This document shows, in pieces, positions 18,374 to 25,448 of a DNA stretch of 64,000 nucleotides. Position 1 is the first letter of the stretch, and each line of letters starts with the position of its first letter. Source of the DNA: Streptomyces sp. NBC_00620 (GTDB lineage: Bacteria > Actinomycetota > Actinomycetes > Streptomycetales > Streptomycetaceae). Made by a program: the position numbers and the translations under genes. Location of the stretch: contig NZ_JAPENY010000003.1 of NCBI RefSeq assembly GCF_026341825.1, forward strand, positions 682,001-746,000. Reading direction: 5' to 3'. The notes beneath the pieces were generated by a model. The model worked only from the letters and a program-made list of their open reading frames with translations. It searched no databases and was not told where the DNA came from.

Positions 18374-18462
18374 GCACAGCGCCCAAGTGCCGTTCGGGGC
18401 ACCGGACATCCGCGCGCCACCGTGTTTTGGCACCGTCCCCCCCCCTGAGACAGGCGGCTTGA

Positions 18463-18510
18463 GGACCGCCCCCGCACCGGGCGACGACTATGCTGCGGTA
18501 CGGGCGTCCC
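18463..18510 (+). repeat. Leader element A, similar to 28107-28150
   Basis: This stretch contains gaccgc, accgg and acgactatgctg, then tacgg and cgtccc, in the same order and nearly the same spacing as 28107-28150. Both copies lie upstream of genes whose products begin with a STAS motif. It may be a shared promoter or the remains of a duplication. Confidence 0.5.
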
Positions 18511-18589
18511 AGACCCTGGCGGCTTTGTCAATGCTCGACACAGTGCACCACAGCGTCGGCTGCCGAACGGTCTTCAGAACCGAGGCGTC

Positions 18590-18718
18590 ATGCCCCTACC
18601 GCAGCTCACCGTTCACCGCCATGACCGAAGGAACCGGGCCCCGATCACCATGGCCGGTGAGATCGACCTGGAACTGCCGGACGGCTTCCGTGCGGACTGG
18701 GCTCGGTGGCCCGGGTGA
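18590..18718 (+). CDS. 42-aa STAS-domain fragment, translationally coupled to the GAF-ANTAR gene
   Basis: ATG 18590 encodes 42 residues: LTVHRHDRRNRAPITMAGEIDLE matches the first strands of the STAS protein at 28354 (LSVHRHYADNRALITLTGEIDLN), then the frame runs into unrelated residues and stops. The phosphorylatable DSSGL region is absent, so it cannot act as a normal anti-sigma-factor antagonist. Its TGA overlaps the GTG of the next gene (GTGA at 18715-18718). It is most likely a truncated STAS gene whose translation start now drives the downstream gene. A gaaccgaggc string before the start is shared with the 28354 gene. Confidence 0.6.
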   Translation: MPLPQLTVHRHDRRNRAPITMAGEIDLELPDGFRADWARWPG

Positions 18719-19476
18719 GGCCCGACAGTCGTTCGACCCGTATCCAGTCGCTGGTCGCCGAGCAGGCGGCCCTGCGCGGTGCCCGGGTCGGCGTGGTGGA
18801 CGTGTGCACCGCGGCCGTGGCAGCGCTGCCGGTCGGCGGGGCCGGACTGTCGGCGATGTCCAGGACCGCGGCGAGCCATCCGCTGTGCAGCACCGACGAC
18901 ATCAGCGAGCAACTGGAGGAGCTGCAGCTCACGCTGGGCGAGGGGCCCTGCGTGGACGCCTTCACCCACGGCTCGGCCGTCCTGACGCCCGATCTGCTCA
19001 CCGGTGAACTACAGGATCGCTGGACCGTGTTCGCCGACGCGGCCCTGGAAGCGGGCGCACGCGCCGTCTTCGCCCTCCCCCTGCAGATCGGGGCGATCAG
19101 TCCGGGAGTTCTCGACCTGTACGCCAATGTGCCGACCGTGCTGGGCGCGGAGGAACTGGCCGACGCGATGGCCTTCGCCGATCTCGCGACGTTGCTCCTG
19201 CTCGACGCGCGGATCGACGAGACGGGTACAGCGGCCGACGGAGCACTGGCGGACCGCGGCTTTGAGGACCTGGGCGGACACCGGGCGGAGATCGACCAGG
19301 CCACCGGCATGCTCACCGCCCAGCTGGACGTCGGCATCGACGAGGCCTTCGTCCGGCTCCGCGCCTACGCCTACATGCAGGGCCGCCGGCTTGTCGACGT
19401 GGCCACCGACGTCGTGGCCCGTCGGCTCCACTTCTCCCCGGACGCGAAACCCCAACAGACCGACGAGGAACCCTGA
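18715..19476 (+). CDS. GAF-ANTAR domain regulator
   Basis: The 253-aa protein has an N-terminal GAF-like sensor (CTAAVAALPVGGAGLSAM, LGEGPCVDAF, ARAVFALPLQIGA) and a C-terminal ANTAR domain (AEIDQATGMLTAQLDVGIDEAFVRLRAYAYMQGRRLVDVATDVV). ANTAR domains bind RNA and prevent transcription termination; the GAF domain would sense a ligand. I choose GTG 18715 because it overlaps the stop of the STAS fragment (GTGA); GTG 18706 is in frame but has no ribosome site either. A second protein of the same architecture follows 77 bases downstream. Confidence 0.85.
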   Translation: MRPDSRSTRIQSLVAEQAALRGARVGVVDVCTAAVAALPVGGAGLSAMSRTAASHPLCSTDDISEQLEELQLTLGEGPCVDAFTHGSAVLTPDLLTGELQDRWTVFADAALEAGARAVFALPLQIGAISPGVLDLYANVPTVLGAEELADAMAFADLATLLLLDARIDETGTAADGALADRGFEDLGGHRAEIDQATGMLTAQLDVGIDEAFVRLRAYAYMQGRRLVDVATDVVARRLHFSPDAKPQQTDEEP

Positions 19477-19553
19477 TCCATGGGTGCCATCCGATGAACG
19501 TGCCGTGCCTCCCGCCCCTCCCGGCGGGACCAGTCCCAATCGAGGGTGTCACC

Positions 19554-20270
19554 ATGAATCAGCAGCTCCTGGCCAAGACATTCGTCGAGCTGGCCGACAA
19601 CCTGGTCGCCGACTTCGACCTCATCGACTTCCTGCGCCTGCTCACCGACCGCTGCGTGGGCATGCTCGGCGCAAGCGCCGCCGGTGTGTTGCTCGCCGAC
19701 CGCGACGGCGAACTCCGCGTCATGGCCGCCTCCGACGAACAGGTACGCCTCCTTGAGCTCTTCCAGCTCCAGAACGACGAAGGCCCCTGCCTCGAATGCT
19801 TCCGCACCGGCACACCGGTGGTCGTCCCCGACCTGACCCGGGAGGTCGACCGCTGGCCGCGCTTCGTCACGGCGGCCCACCGCAGCGGGTTCGGGGCGGT
19901 CCAGGCCCTGCCCATGCGTCTGCGGGACGAGGTCGTCGGCGCCCTGAACCTCTTCCACGCCGCCCCGGGCCCCTTCGACCCGGCGGGCACGCTCATCGCC
20001 CAGGCCCTGGCGGACGTCGCCACCATCAGCCTGTTACAGCAACGCTCAAGCCATCGCAGCACGGTCCTCAACGAACAGCTGCAGACCGCGCTGAACAGCC
20101 GAGTGCTGATCGAACAGGCCAAGGGAAAGCTGGCCGAACGCCAGAACATCGACATGGAGCAGGCCTTCACCGCACTGCGCGGCTACGCCCGCGCCCACAA
20201 CCAACGCCTGTCCGACGTGGCCCGCGCCTTCATCGACGACTCCGAAGCCTTCCCCGGCCTGGTGCGCTGA
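19554..20270 (+). CDS. GAF-ANTAR domain regulator
   Basis: ATG 19554 follows GAGGG by eight bases; 238 aa. The GAF domain (about 20-165) has LGASAAGVLLADRDGELRVMAAS, NDEGPCLECFRTG and GFGAVQALPMRLRDEVVGALNLFH. The ANTAR domain (about 175-235) has LNSRVLIEQAKGKLAERQNIDMEQAFTALRGYAR split over its helices and SDVARAFIDD. It is predicted to bind RNA when the GAF domain is occupied. It follows the other GAF-ANTAR gene on the same strand, probably in one transcript. Its stop abuts the stop of the convergent gene at 20271 with no base between. Confidence 0.92.
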   Translation: MNQQLLAKTFVELADNLVADFDLIDFLRLLTDRCVGMLGASAAGVLLADRDGELRVMAASDEQVRLLELFQLQNDEGPCLECFRTGTPVVVPDLTREVDRWPRFVTAAHRSGFGAVQALPMRLRDEVVGALNLFHAAPGPFDPAGTLIAQALADVATISLLQQRSSHRSTVLNEQLQTALNSRVLIEQAKGKLAERQNIDMEQAFTALRGYARAHNQRLSDVARAFIDDSEAFPGLVR

Positions 20271-20558
20271 CTAGGACCGGCCGACCCGGCCGGCTGCGGC
20301 GTGACCGATCAGCAGGTAGACGAGAGCAGGCAGACCGTAATTGACCACGGTTCGCCAGTTGTCCGACTCGATGGTGAACAGGTTGCGCGACCAGCCCGAG
20401 AGCCAGTTCGCCGCGTCGTGGATCCAGGAGACCGTACCGTTTGTGGTGTTGGCGTCGAACAGGTAGAAGGCGATCCACAGGATCAGGATCAGCGCGGTGA
20501 TGTCCGCGATGATGAGGATGGCCCTCCCCGCGAGGCTTCCGCCGTAGCGTCTGGACAT
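20271..20558 (-). CDS. Small membrane protein, two transmembrane helices
   Basis: The 95-aa frame (ATG 20558) has two hydrophobic helices (AILIIADITALILILWIAFYLF and VNYGLPALVYLLIGHAAAG) around a polar loop rich in Asn and Trp (TTNGTVSWIHDAANWLSGW). An upstream in-frame start at 20618 would add 20 residues of less coding-like sequence; GAGGG lies 14 bases before ATG 20558, which is rather far. The family is not one I can name. It shares the strand with the YihY-type gene 108 bases upstream. Confidence 0.7.
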   Translation of the reverse strand: MSRRYGGSLAGRAILIIADITALILILWIAFYLFDANTTNGTVSWIHDAANWLSGWSRNLFTIESDNWRTVVNYGLPALVYLLIGHAAAGRVGRS

Positions 20559-20666
20559 GTCCAACGAGTGACCCTCGCCGAAGAGTTGAAACCTCGCCGA
20601 CCCGACAGCTCCTGGCATGCTCGGCCCGGTTTCGCCCCCGGTACTGCTCCGCGCAGTTGCCCGGCG

Positions 20667-21515
20667 TCAGATCCGTCGTCGCCGGGTCCGCTCTTTCAGA
20701 ACCTGTGCCACGCGGGGGAGTTCCTCGTACAGCAGGCGGCCCACCAGCGCTCCGCCGAAGACGACGACGCCCACTCCGACCAGCCAGGACTGGATGACCA
20801 GGACGGTTCCGAAGGGACCATAGGTGACCGCGCTGGATGCGATCAGCGGTGAGAAGACGAGACGGGAGAAGACCCGAAGCCCGAGCAGCCCGAGCACCGT
20901 TGCCACTGCGCCGGGCAGCAGAGCGCTCCAGGCGATCCGCCTGCCGAGCAGCATCCGCTGCGACCACCAGAAGAACAGGACGGCGCTCAGCGTCGCGCCC
21001 ACCGCGCCTGCCGGGGAATGGCGCCACAGCGTGGTGGTGGCGGTCAGGTAGAGGGACCCGACGAGCACGCCGAGCCACAGCACCTGTCGCCATCTTGCGT
21101 ACCAGCGGGCCGGGGGCAACTCCCAGACCTTCTCGTAGCCGGTCTGCACCGCGGCACCGAAGGTCAGACCGAAGACGGCGAGGGCGGCAAGGCCGAAGGC
21201 GGTCGTGGTCTGCAGCACCTGGCCGGGCCGGGAGAACAACCGCGCGATCTCGTCCTTGGCGGCCCCCGACACACCGAGTCCGTCCCCCAGCCACTCCGCG
21301 AATCCCCGCCCCTGCGCCGGATCAGCCGCGGAGACAACGATCAGCAGGGGGACCAGCGTGAGGAATCCGAGCGCCGCGAAGCCCAGCGACCTCGGCCCCA
21401 GTTCGATCTCTCTGCTCCGCCGCCATCCGCGCTCGGCCGGCGAATCACGGATCGCTCGGCCCAGCCGTCCCGATACAGACGATCGGTCCGCGGCACCGGA
21501 AGGCTTCTTCGGCAT
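20667..21515 (-). CDS. YihY/BrkB-family inner-membrane protein
   Basis: The 282-aa protein carries about six hydrophobic helices (LGFLTLVPLLIVVSAAD, LAALAVFGLTFGAAVQTGYEKVW, VLWLGVLVGSLYLTATT, FFWWSQRMLLGRRIAWSALLPGA, YGPFGTVLVIQSWLVGVGVVVFGGALVG). YGPFGTVLVI and the LLPGA segment are typical of the YihY/BrkB (formerly RNase BN) family, for which a transport role is suspected but unproven. The N-terminal 35 residues are charged. It lies within a group of stress-type genes on the minus strand. Confidence 0.85.
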   Translation of the reverse strand: MPKKPSGAADRSSVSGRLGRAIRDSPAERGWRRSREIELGPRSLGFAALGFLTLVPLLIVVSAADPAQGRGFAEWLGDGLGVSGAAKDEIARLFSRPGQVLQTTTAFGLAALAVFGLTFGAAVQTGYEKVWELPPARWYARWRQVLWLGVLVGSLYLTATTTLWRHSPAGAVGATLSAVLFFWWSQRMLLGRRIAWSALLPGAVATVLGLLGLRVFSRLVFSPLIASSAVTYGPFGTVLVIQSWLVGVGVVVFGGALVGRLLYEELPRVAQVLKERTRRRRI

Positions 21516-21575
21516 GCAGGTCGACTATCACATGTGGCGACGTCACCCAAGCCGTTCGGGACAGCGGGCGAATCG

Positions 21576-21935
21576 TCACCGCCGCTCCAGCGTGTGAAGG
21601 CGCCGCAGCGCGCGACTCCACTCGCGCCGTATCGGCTCGGGGAGTTCCTGGTCCTTCGTGGTGGCGACCAGGGCCGCAGCCACGTCCCTGAGTTTCACAT
21701 TGCAGTGCTGCGAAACGTCCACCAGCAGCTCCCAGGCCTTGTCGCTGGTGCACGGTGCCAAAGCCATCACCATTCCGCGCGCCTGGTCGATCACCGCACG
21801 GCTGGCCAGCGCGCGGCCCAACTGCTCATTCATGGCGCGCAGTTCGAGAACCTCGACAGCCAACGCCGCGTCCCCCGCGCAAGTCGCAGCCGTCAGCAAC
21901 AGCTGTTCTTCGGAGATCGCGGTCACCTGGTTCAT
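21576..21935 (-). CDS. ANTAR-domain protein
   Basis: This 119-aa protein is almost only an ANTAR domain: a short coiled-coil-like lead (VEVLELRAMNEQLGRALASR), then AVIDQARGMVMALAPCTSDKAWELL, DVSQHCNVKLRDVAAALVAT and a basic tail. ANTAR domains are RNA-binding anti-terminators; without a GAF or receiver domain this one may form heterodimers through its coiled coil. It starts at ATG 21935 after GAGG and lies 55 bases downstream of the PRC-barrel gene on the same strand. A close paralogue is at 22344-22751, in the same operon. Confidence 0.88.
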   Translation of the reverse strand: MNQVTAISEEQLLLTAATCAGDAALAVEVLELRAMNEQLGRALASRAVIDQARGMVMALAPCTSDKAWELLVDVSQHCNVKLRDVAAALVATTKDQELPEPIRREWSRALRRLHTLERR

Positions 21936-21990
21936 GGTGCGTACCTCACAAGTCTGTCCTCACGAAGGCAGTCGCCGGGTCGATAGGCGG

Positions 21991-22347
21991 TCAGCGGCGC
22001 GCCAGTTGCCGTTCGCCGGCTGCACCGGGCTTGTAGGGCAGGCCGTAGTGCTTGAAGATCGCTTCCTCCTGGTCGGCGGGCAACACATCGTCCGTGCCGA
22101 TGGAAGGGGCCTGCTTCACCAGCGTTTTGACATAGCCGACCTTGAGATGACCCGGCCCGACGATCGCGTCCTGAAGGGGGACGAAGACTAGGCGGTGCCG
22201 GGTGGGCAGTCCGATTCGTACGGTGGCCACCGCAGGCTCGTCGGTGGTGGTGTCCACATAGACCGCCTCGAGGACACCGATCTTGTGCGACTGGGTGTCG
22301 ACGACATCGAGGCCGCGCCACTCCCGGACATCAGCTGCGTGAATCAT
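21991..22347 (-). CDS. PRC-barrel domain protein
   Basis: The 118-aa product opens with ADVREWRGLDVVDTQSHKIGVLEAVYVDTTTDEPAVATVRIG, the PRC-barrel fold (photosynthetic reaction centre H / RimM-type beta-barrel), and ends in a polar region (LPADQEEAIFKHYGLPY). In actinobacteria such proteins are often stress-induced and have no known reaction. The ATG at 22347 overlaps the stop of the upstream ANTAR gene (ATGA, 22344-22347), so the two are translationally coupled. The second ANTAR gene follows after 55 bases. Confidence 0.88.
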   Translation of the reverse strand: MIHAADVREWRGLDVVDTQSHKIGVLEAVYVDTTTDEPAVATVRIGLPTRHRLVFVPLQDAIVGPGHLKVGYVKTLVKQAPSIGTDDVLPADQEEAIFKHYGLPYKPGAAGERQLARR

Positions 22348-22751
22348 GGCCTTCCCCTTCCGGACGGCTCATCCGGCAGGCGTGAGTCACACCCCCGGTC
22401 TTCCGCGTAGAACCGCCGCAACGCACGCCGCAACGCCTGCTGCGTCGGCCACGGGAGCGGCTCACCCTCCCAGGCTGCGATCAGGGCCGCAGCCACCTCG
22501 CGCAGTGTGACGTCGCACTGCCGCGAGACGTCCGCCAACAGGCCCCTGGCCGTCCCAGAGCGGCAGGGAGCCAGCACCATCACCATGCCGAAGGCCTGAT
22601 CGATGGCCGTACGGCCTGCCAGTGCCCGCCGCAGCTGATCGATCTCGGATCGCAGCGCCGCGACATCCTGACCCGCAGGGCCCCTTGCCGATGCCGGGGC
22701 CTCCACCGTCAGATCCCACCAATTCTCCGGAAGCATGGCTGTGCGATGCAT
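22344..22751 (-). CDS. ANTAR-domain protein
   Basis: The 135-aa product has an N-terminal helix (VAALRSEIDQLRRALAGR) then an ANTAR domain (TAIDQAFGMVMVLAPCRSGTARGLLADVSRQCDVTLREVAAALIAAW). It is clearly paralogous to 21576-21935 (both have IDQAxGMVMxLAPC and DVSxxCxVxLRxVAAALxA). MLPENWW at 22736 is an alternative start. The stop overlaps the PRC-barrel start by four bases. The three-gene run ANTAR, PRC-barrel, ANTAR looks like one transcript. Confidence 0.87.
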   Translation of the reverse strand: MHRTAMLPENWWDLTVEAPASARGPAGQDVAALRSEIDQLRRALAGRTAIDQAFGMVMVLAPCRSGTARGLLADVSRQCDVTLREVAAALIAAWEGEPLPWPTQQALRRALRRFYAEDRGCDSRLPDEPSGRGRP

Positions 22752-22834
22752 CGCATCTACCTCTCCACGATTTCCGCGCGTCCGGCATGGCCTGAGCCGT
22801 CCCGGAACCTCTGGATGTCAGGCCAATTCGTCGG

Positions 22835-23104
22835 TCACCCGCGGCGTTCGCGGTCCCGTCGGTCCTCGCGCCTCCAACGCGCCCGGTGCTGACGGCTGTA
22901 GCGACGGTCCCAGCGGTCTTGACGCTCCCGGCGGTCCCGGTACTCCCCGTACTCGGAAGCGCCGCCACGACCCCAGCCTCCACGACGATCACGGCCATAG
23001 CGGGTAACGCCGAACACCAGCACGGCCGCGGCCACCCACCAGATGGGATTGAGGAAGCCCAAGCCGAACAGGACCACGATCAGGATGAGCAGGAGAACGA
23101 ACAC
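22835..23104 (-). CDS. Small membrane protein with Arg/Asp-rich tail (hypothetical)
   Basis: GTG 23104 has GGGAGG seven bases upstream, which decides the start; 89 aa. Residues 1-37 are two hydrophobic stretches (FVLLLILIVVLFGLGF, WWVAAAVLVFGV), followed by a long hydrophilic tail of alternating Arg, Asp, Glu and Trp (EYRDRRERQDRWDRRYSR). The protein resembles short Streptomyces hydrophobic proteins with LGFLNPIWW-type cores that have no assigned role. The charged tail could be an extended helix. Confidence 0.7.
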   Translation of the reverse strand: MFVLLLILIVVLFGLGFLNPIWWVAAAVLVFGVTRYGRDRRGGWGRGGASEYGEYRDRRERQDRWDRRYSRQHRARWRREDRRDRERRG

Positions 23105-23488
23105 GGCGGGCCTCCCCGGAGCGGAACAGAGCGTCAATGCCGGGGGCCGGGGCCTGTTCACACAGCGTAGTCCTGCCCAGAGGATTACGGACAGCGCCCC
23201 GTGTAACGGTCTTGCACCTGGAGCGGATGGCCACTTGACATCTGTTCAGGGGATGCGGCAGGGGCTAGCGTGCACGGTACGGCCCGAGCCCCCGGCGCGT
23301 TGATCACCTCTCGCGCTCCTTCGGGGGCGCACCTTGCGCATCAGTGCCGGAACCTGCCCCGCACCTGTCGGGCCGCTTCCACACTCGCCGTCGCCACGCG
23401 ATCCTCGCGCGGCCTCGATGCGCCCCATGCGGGCACCATCCATCTGCTGGCCCGCCGCGTCGCACGCAATTCACTACAGGCGGTAGGC

Positions 23489-23695
23489 ATGTACGCGCTG
23501 CTCGTTCCGGCTTCGGTCCCCTTCGTCCTGCTCGCCACCGTCATGGGCCTGTCCTGGTGGGAGGACCACGTACTCCCACCGGCCGAGCCGGTCGAAGCTC
23601 CCCCCGAGGCTCCGTTCACCCCAACAGCCCCTCCCCCGCTCGCGGAACTCCCGCGCGTAGACACGACGTTGACAAGGGAAGTTGCCGGGCGTTGA
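23489..23695 (+). CDS. Small single-pass membrane protein (hypothetical)
   Basis: ATG 23489 encodes 68 residues: one transmembrane helix (ALLVPASVPFVLLATVMGLSWWEDHVL) then a Pro/Ala/Glu-rich tail (PPAEPVEAPPEAPFTPTAPPPLAEL). The upstream part of the open frame (from 23270) has no coding character, so I take the later ATG. The ribosome site is weak (AGGCGG). No family recognised; membrane segment near the start and polar tail outside or inside are both possible. Confidence 0.55.
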   Translation: MYALLVPASVPFVLLATVMGLSWWEDHVLPPAEPVEAPPEAPFTPTAPPPLAELPRVDTTLTREVAGR

Positions 23696-23933
23696 CTGAC
23701 AGCACGGCGTAGGACTATGCCACTCCAGATTGTTCGGGGCAGCATTCCACCTTCCCGTTTCGCCCGGACCCCGCGGACCAGGAAATTCCCGCGATCTGGA
23801 GGCCCGGCGATGTTGTGGATTCGCCGTCCCCACCGCCCCTGCACACCAGACGCTCTCCCACCCGCGGGAGCAGCGGCCTGTAGGGCGATCACGCGCGGGA
23901 GCCCATGCGGCGAATGAACACCAGAGGACAGCC

Positions 23934-24107
23934 ATGAGCGTCGGACAGACGATCAAGCACAAGACCCAGGAACTCAAGGGCCGGATCACCGAACGCATCG
24001 GCCGGACCACCCGCAACAAGCGACTTCAGCGCCAAGGCATGACCGACCGGGTCTCCGGAAACCTGAAGCAGGCCGGCGACAAGGCCAAGGACGCCTTCAG
24101 GCGCTGA
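23934..24107 (+). CDS. CsbD-family stress protein
   Basis: The 57-aa protein (ATG 23934, GAGGA six bases before) reads KHKTQELKGRITERIGR, then NKRLQRQGMTDRVSGNLKQAGDKAKDAF, the short amphipathic CsbD pattern. CsbD was found as a SigB-dependent general stress protein in Bacillus; its molecular role is unknown. It is highly basic compared with most CsbD proteins. It stands between small membrane-protein genes in a region rich in stress regulators. Confidence 0.88.
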   Translation: MSVGQTIKHKTQELKGRITERIGRTTRNKRLQRQGMTDRVSGNLKQAGDKAKDAFRR

Positions 24108-24241
24108 CCACGAACGCCCCGGGTGATGCCCGCCTCGCGCGGACACCACCCGGCAGGCCAACGCGGATTCAGCCCACAGGAAGTGACGGGCACGGCTATG
24201 AAGCAGAGCAACCCACGAACTGAGAACCAGAGAAGGCAGCC

Positions 24242-24817
24242 ATGCTCACGATCGTGATCATCGCCGTGATCGTCATCGCGGCGGTCGCCGTCCTCGTCGT
24301 CGGACGTGGACGTATCCGGGACGGCGGTGGGCGCGGGCTGAAACACCGCTTCGGACCCGAGTACGACCGTGCCGTCGTCGACCACAACGGTGACACCAAG
24401 GCCGCCGAACGGGAACTGGGCGAGCGCGTCAAGCAGCACGGCTCCCTCACGGAACAACCACTGCCGGCCGAGGCCCGCGCGCGGTACACGGCCCAATGGG
24501 CCGACATCCAGGACCAGTTCATCGACTCGCCGCAGAAGGCCGTCACCGAGGCGGACGCGCTCCTTGCCCGCCTCGCCAAGGACCGGGGCTTCCCCGGCGA
24601 ACAGTTCGAGCAGCAGTTCGCCGCCCTCTCCGTCCACCACGCAGCCCAGGTCCCCGGTTACCGCAGCATGCACACGGCCGCCCGCGGCCAGAGCGCCACC
24701 GAGGAAATGCGGGAGGCCATGGTCGAAGCCCGAAGCCTCTTCGAGGCACTTGTCGCCGAACACGCAACCGACTTCGACCTGCACAGTCCGCCGCCACCCG
24801 AGAGCCGACTTGCCTGA
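24242..24817 (+). CDS. Membrane-anchored conserved protein (Streptomyces 'secreted protein' type)
   Basis: The 191-aa protein begins with one membrane helix (LTIVIIAVIVIAAVAVLVVG), a basic stop (RGRIRD), and then a soluble helical domain: LKHRFGPEYDRAVVDHNGDTKAAEREL, ARYTAQWADIQDQFIDSPQKAVTEADALLARL and GFPGEQFEQQFAALSVHHAAQVPGYR, each part shown within its own helix. This pattern is a conserved actinobacterial family of unknown function, with the HRFGPEYDR and YRSMHTA motifs. The domain is probably cytoplasmic because the positive residues follow the helix. It follows the CsbD gene by 134 bases. Confidence 0.8.
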   Translation: MLTIVIIAVIVIAAVAVLVVGRGRIRDGGGRGLKHRFGPEYDRAVVDHNGDTKAAERELGERVKQHGSLTEQPLPAEARARYTAQWADIQDQFIDSPQKAVTEADALLARLAKDRGFPGEQFEQQFAALSVHHAAQVPGYRSMHTAARGQSATEEMREAMVEARSLFEALVAEHATDFDLHSPPPPESRLA

Positions 24818-24874
24818 CCGAAGCGATCCCGAGTGTGCGATGCGGCCGACTTACCCGAACGGGGGTTCCTGCCC

Positions 24875-25312
24875 ATGCCGGTTCTGCGCACGCTGATCCT
24901 CCCGTCGTTGCCGTCGGCCGTCTCCGGTACGACGGCCAGCGTCTTCGCCGGTCTCGCCGGTCTCGCCGACAGGGGCGGCGGCCGCGCGCTGGCTGCGGCG
25001 GGTCGGCTCGTCGACGCCCTCGCGACTCCCCTCGCGCCGTACGACTACCTCGGCCTGATCGACCCGCTGCTGTCCGCCCGCCATCCCGCGGGCCGGGTGG
25101 TCACCGTACGGCCCGGGTGCACTGGGGCCGCCACGCTGGAGATCCGTCCCGGGCACGGCTGGGCGGGGCACCGGGCCGGCCAGTACCTGCCGTTGGGGGT
25201 GGAGATCGACGGCGTACGGCACTGGCGCACGTACTCGATCACCTCACCCCCCGAGACACCGGGCCCGACGCTCACCATCACGGTCAAGGAGGATCCCGGC
25301 GGCCGGGCGTAG
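24875..25312 (+). pseudogene. Ferredoxin reductase, N-terminal fragment (FAD domain only)
   Basis: Translation from ATG 24875 gives 145 aa. Residues 52-140 are the start of a ferredoxin-NADP reductase-type flavoprotein: PYDYLGLIDPLLSARHP, GHRAGQYLPLGVEIDG and the FAD-binding RTYSITSPPE, then TLTITVKEDPGG. It stops with TAG at 25310, just where the FAD domain should continue. The NAD-binding and 2Fe-2S domains (about 200 residues) are absent downstream. In Streptomyces this reductase gene normally stands directly before the desaturase gene on the same strand; here the desaturase is inverted, and the reductase's C-terminal end lies on its far side (26517-26720, minus strand). Confidence 0.8.
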
Positions 25313-25356
25313 ACCCTCGTACTGGACGTACTTGGGTCTGCGCCCGGTGCGGCGAA

Positions 25357-25403
25357 GGGGGTCCCCCCGCCCGAGCCGGGCGAAGCCGGTTCGAGGGTGG
25401 GGG
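25357..25403. repeat. GC-rich hairpin repeat of the interspersed Streptomyces type
   Basis: The left arm (ccccccgcccgagccgg) and right arm (ccggttcgagggtggggg) pair imperfectly around gcgaag, next to gggggtccccc. Similar gggggtccccc...gcgaagcc...gtggggg elements are scattered between Streptomyces genes. This one lies exactly at the junction between the broken reductase and the inverted desaturase, and may also end both convergent transcripts. Confidence 0.65.
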
Positions 25404-25448
25404 CGCGTGCATGGCGTCGCGAGGCAGACGGGAACTGTCAGACAGGCC

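Noticed and set aside
23105..23488. A gene in the 384-base gap before the small membrane protein
   Set aside because: Open frames here have no ribosome site, no coding composition and no motif. A TTGACA at 23236 lacks a properly spaced -10.
25375..25400. A tRNA-like T-loop (ggttcgagg)
   Set aside because: No cloverleaf can be formed around it; it belongs to the GC-rich hairpin repeat.
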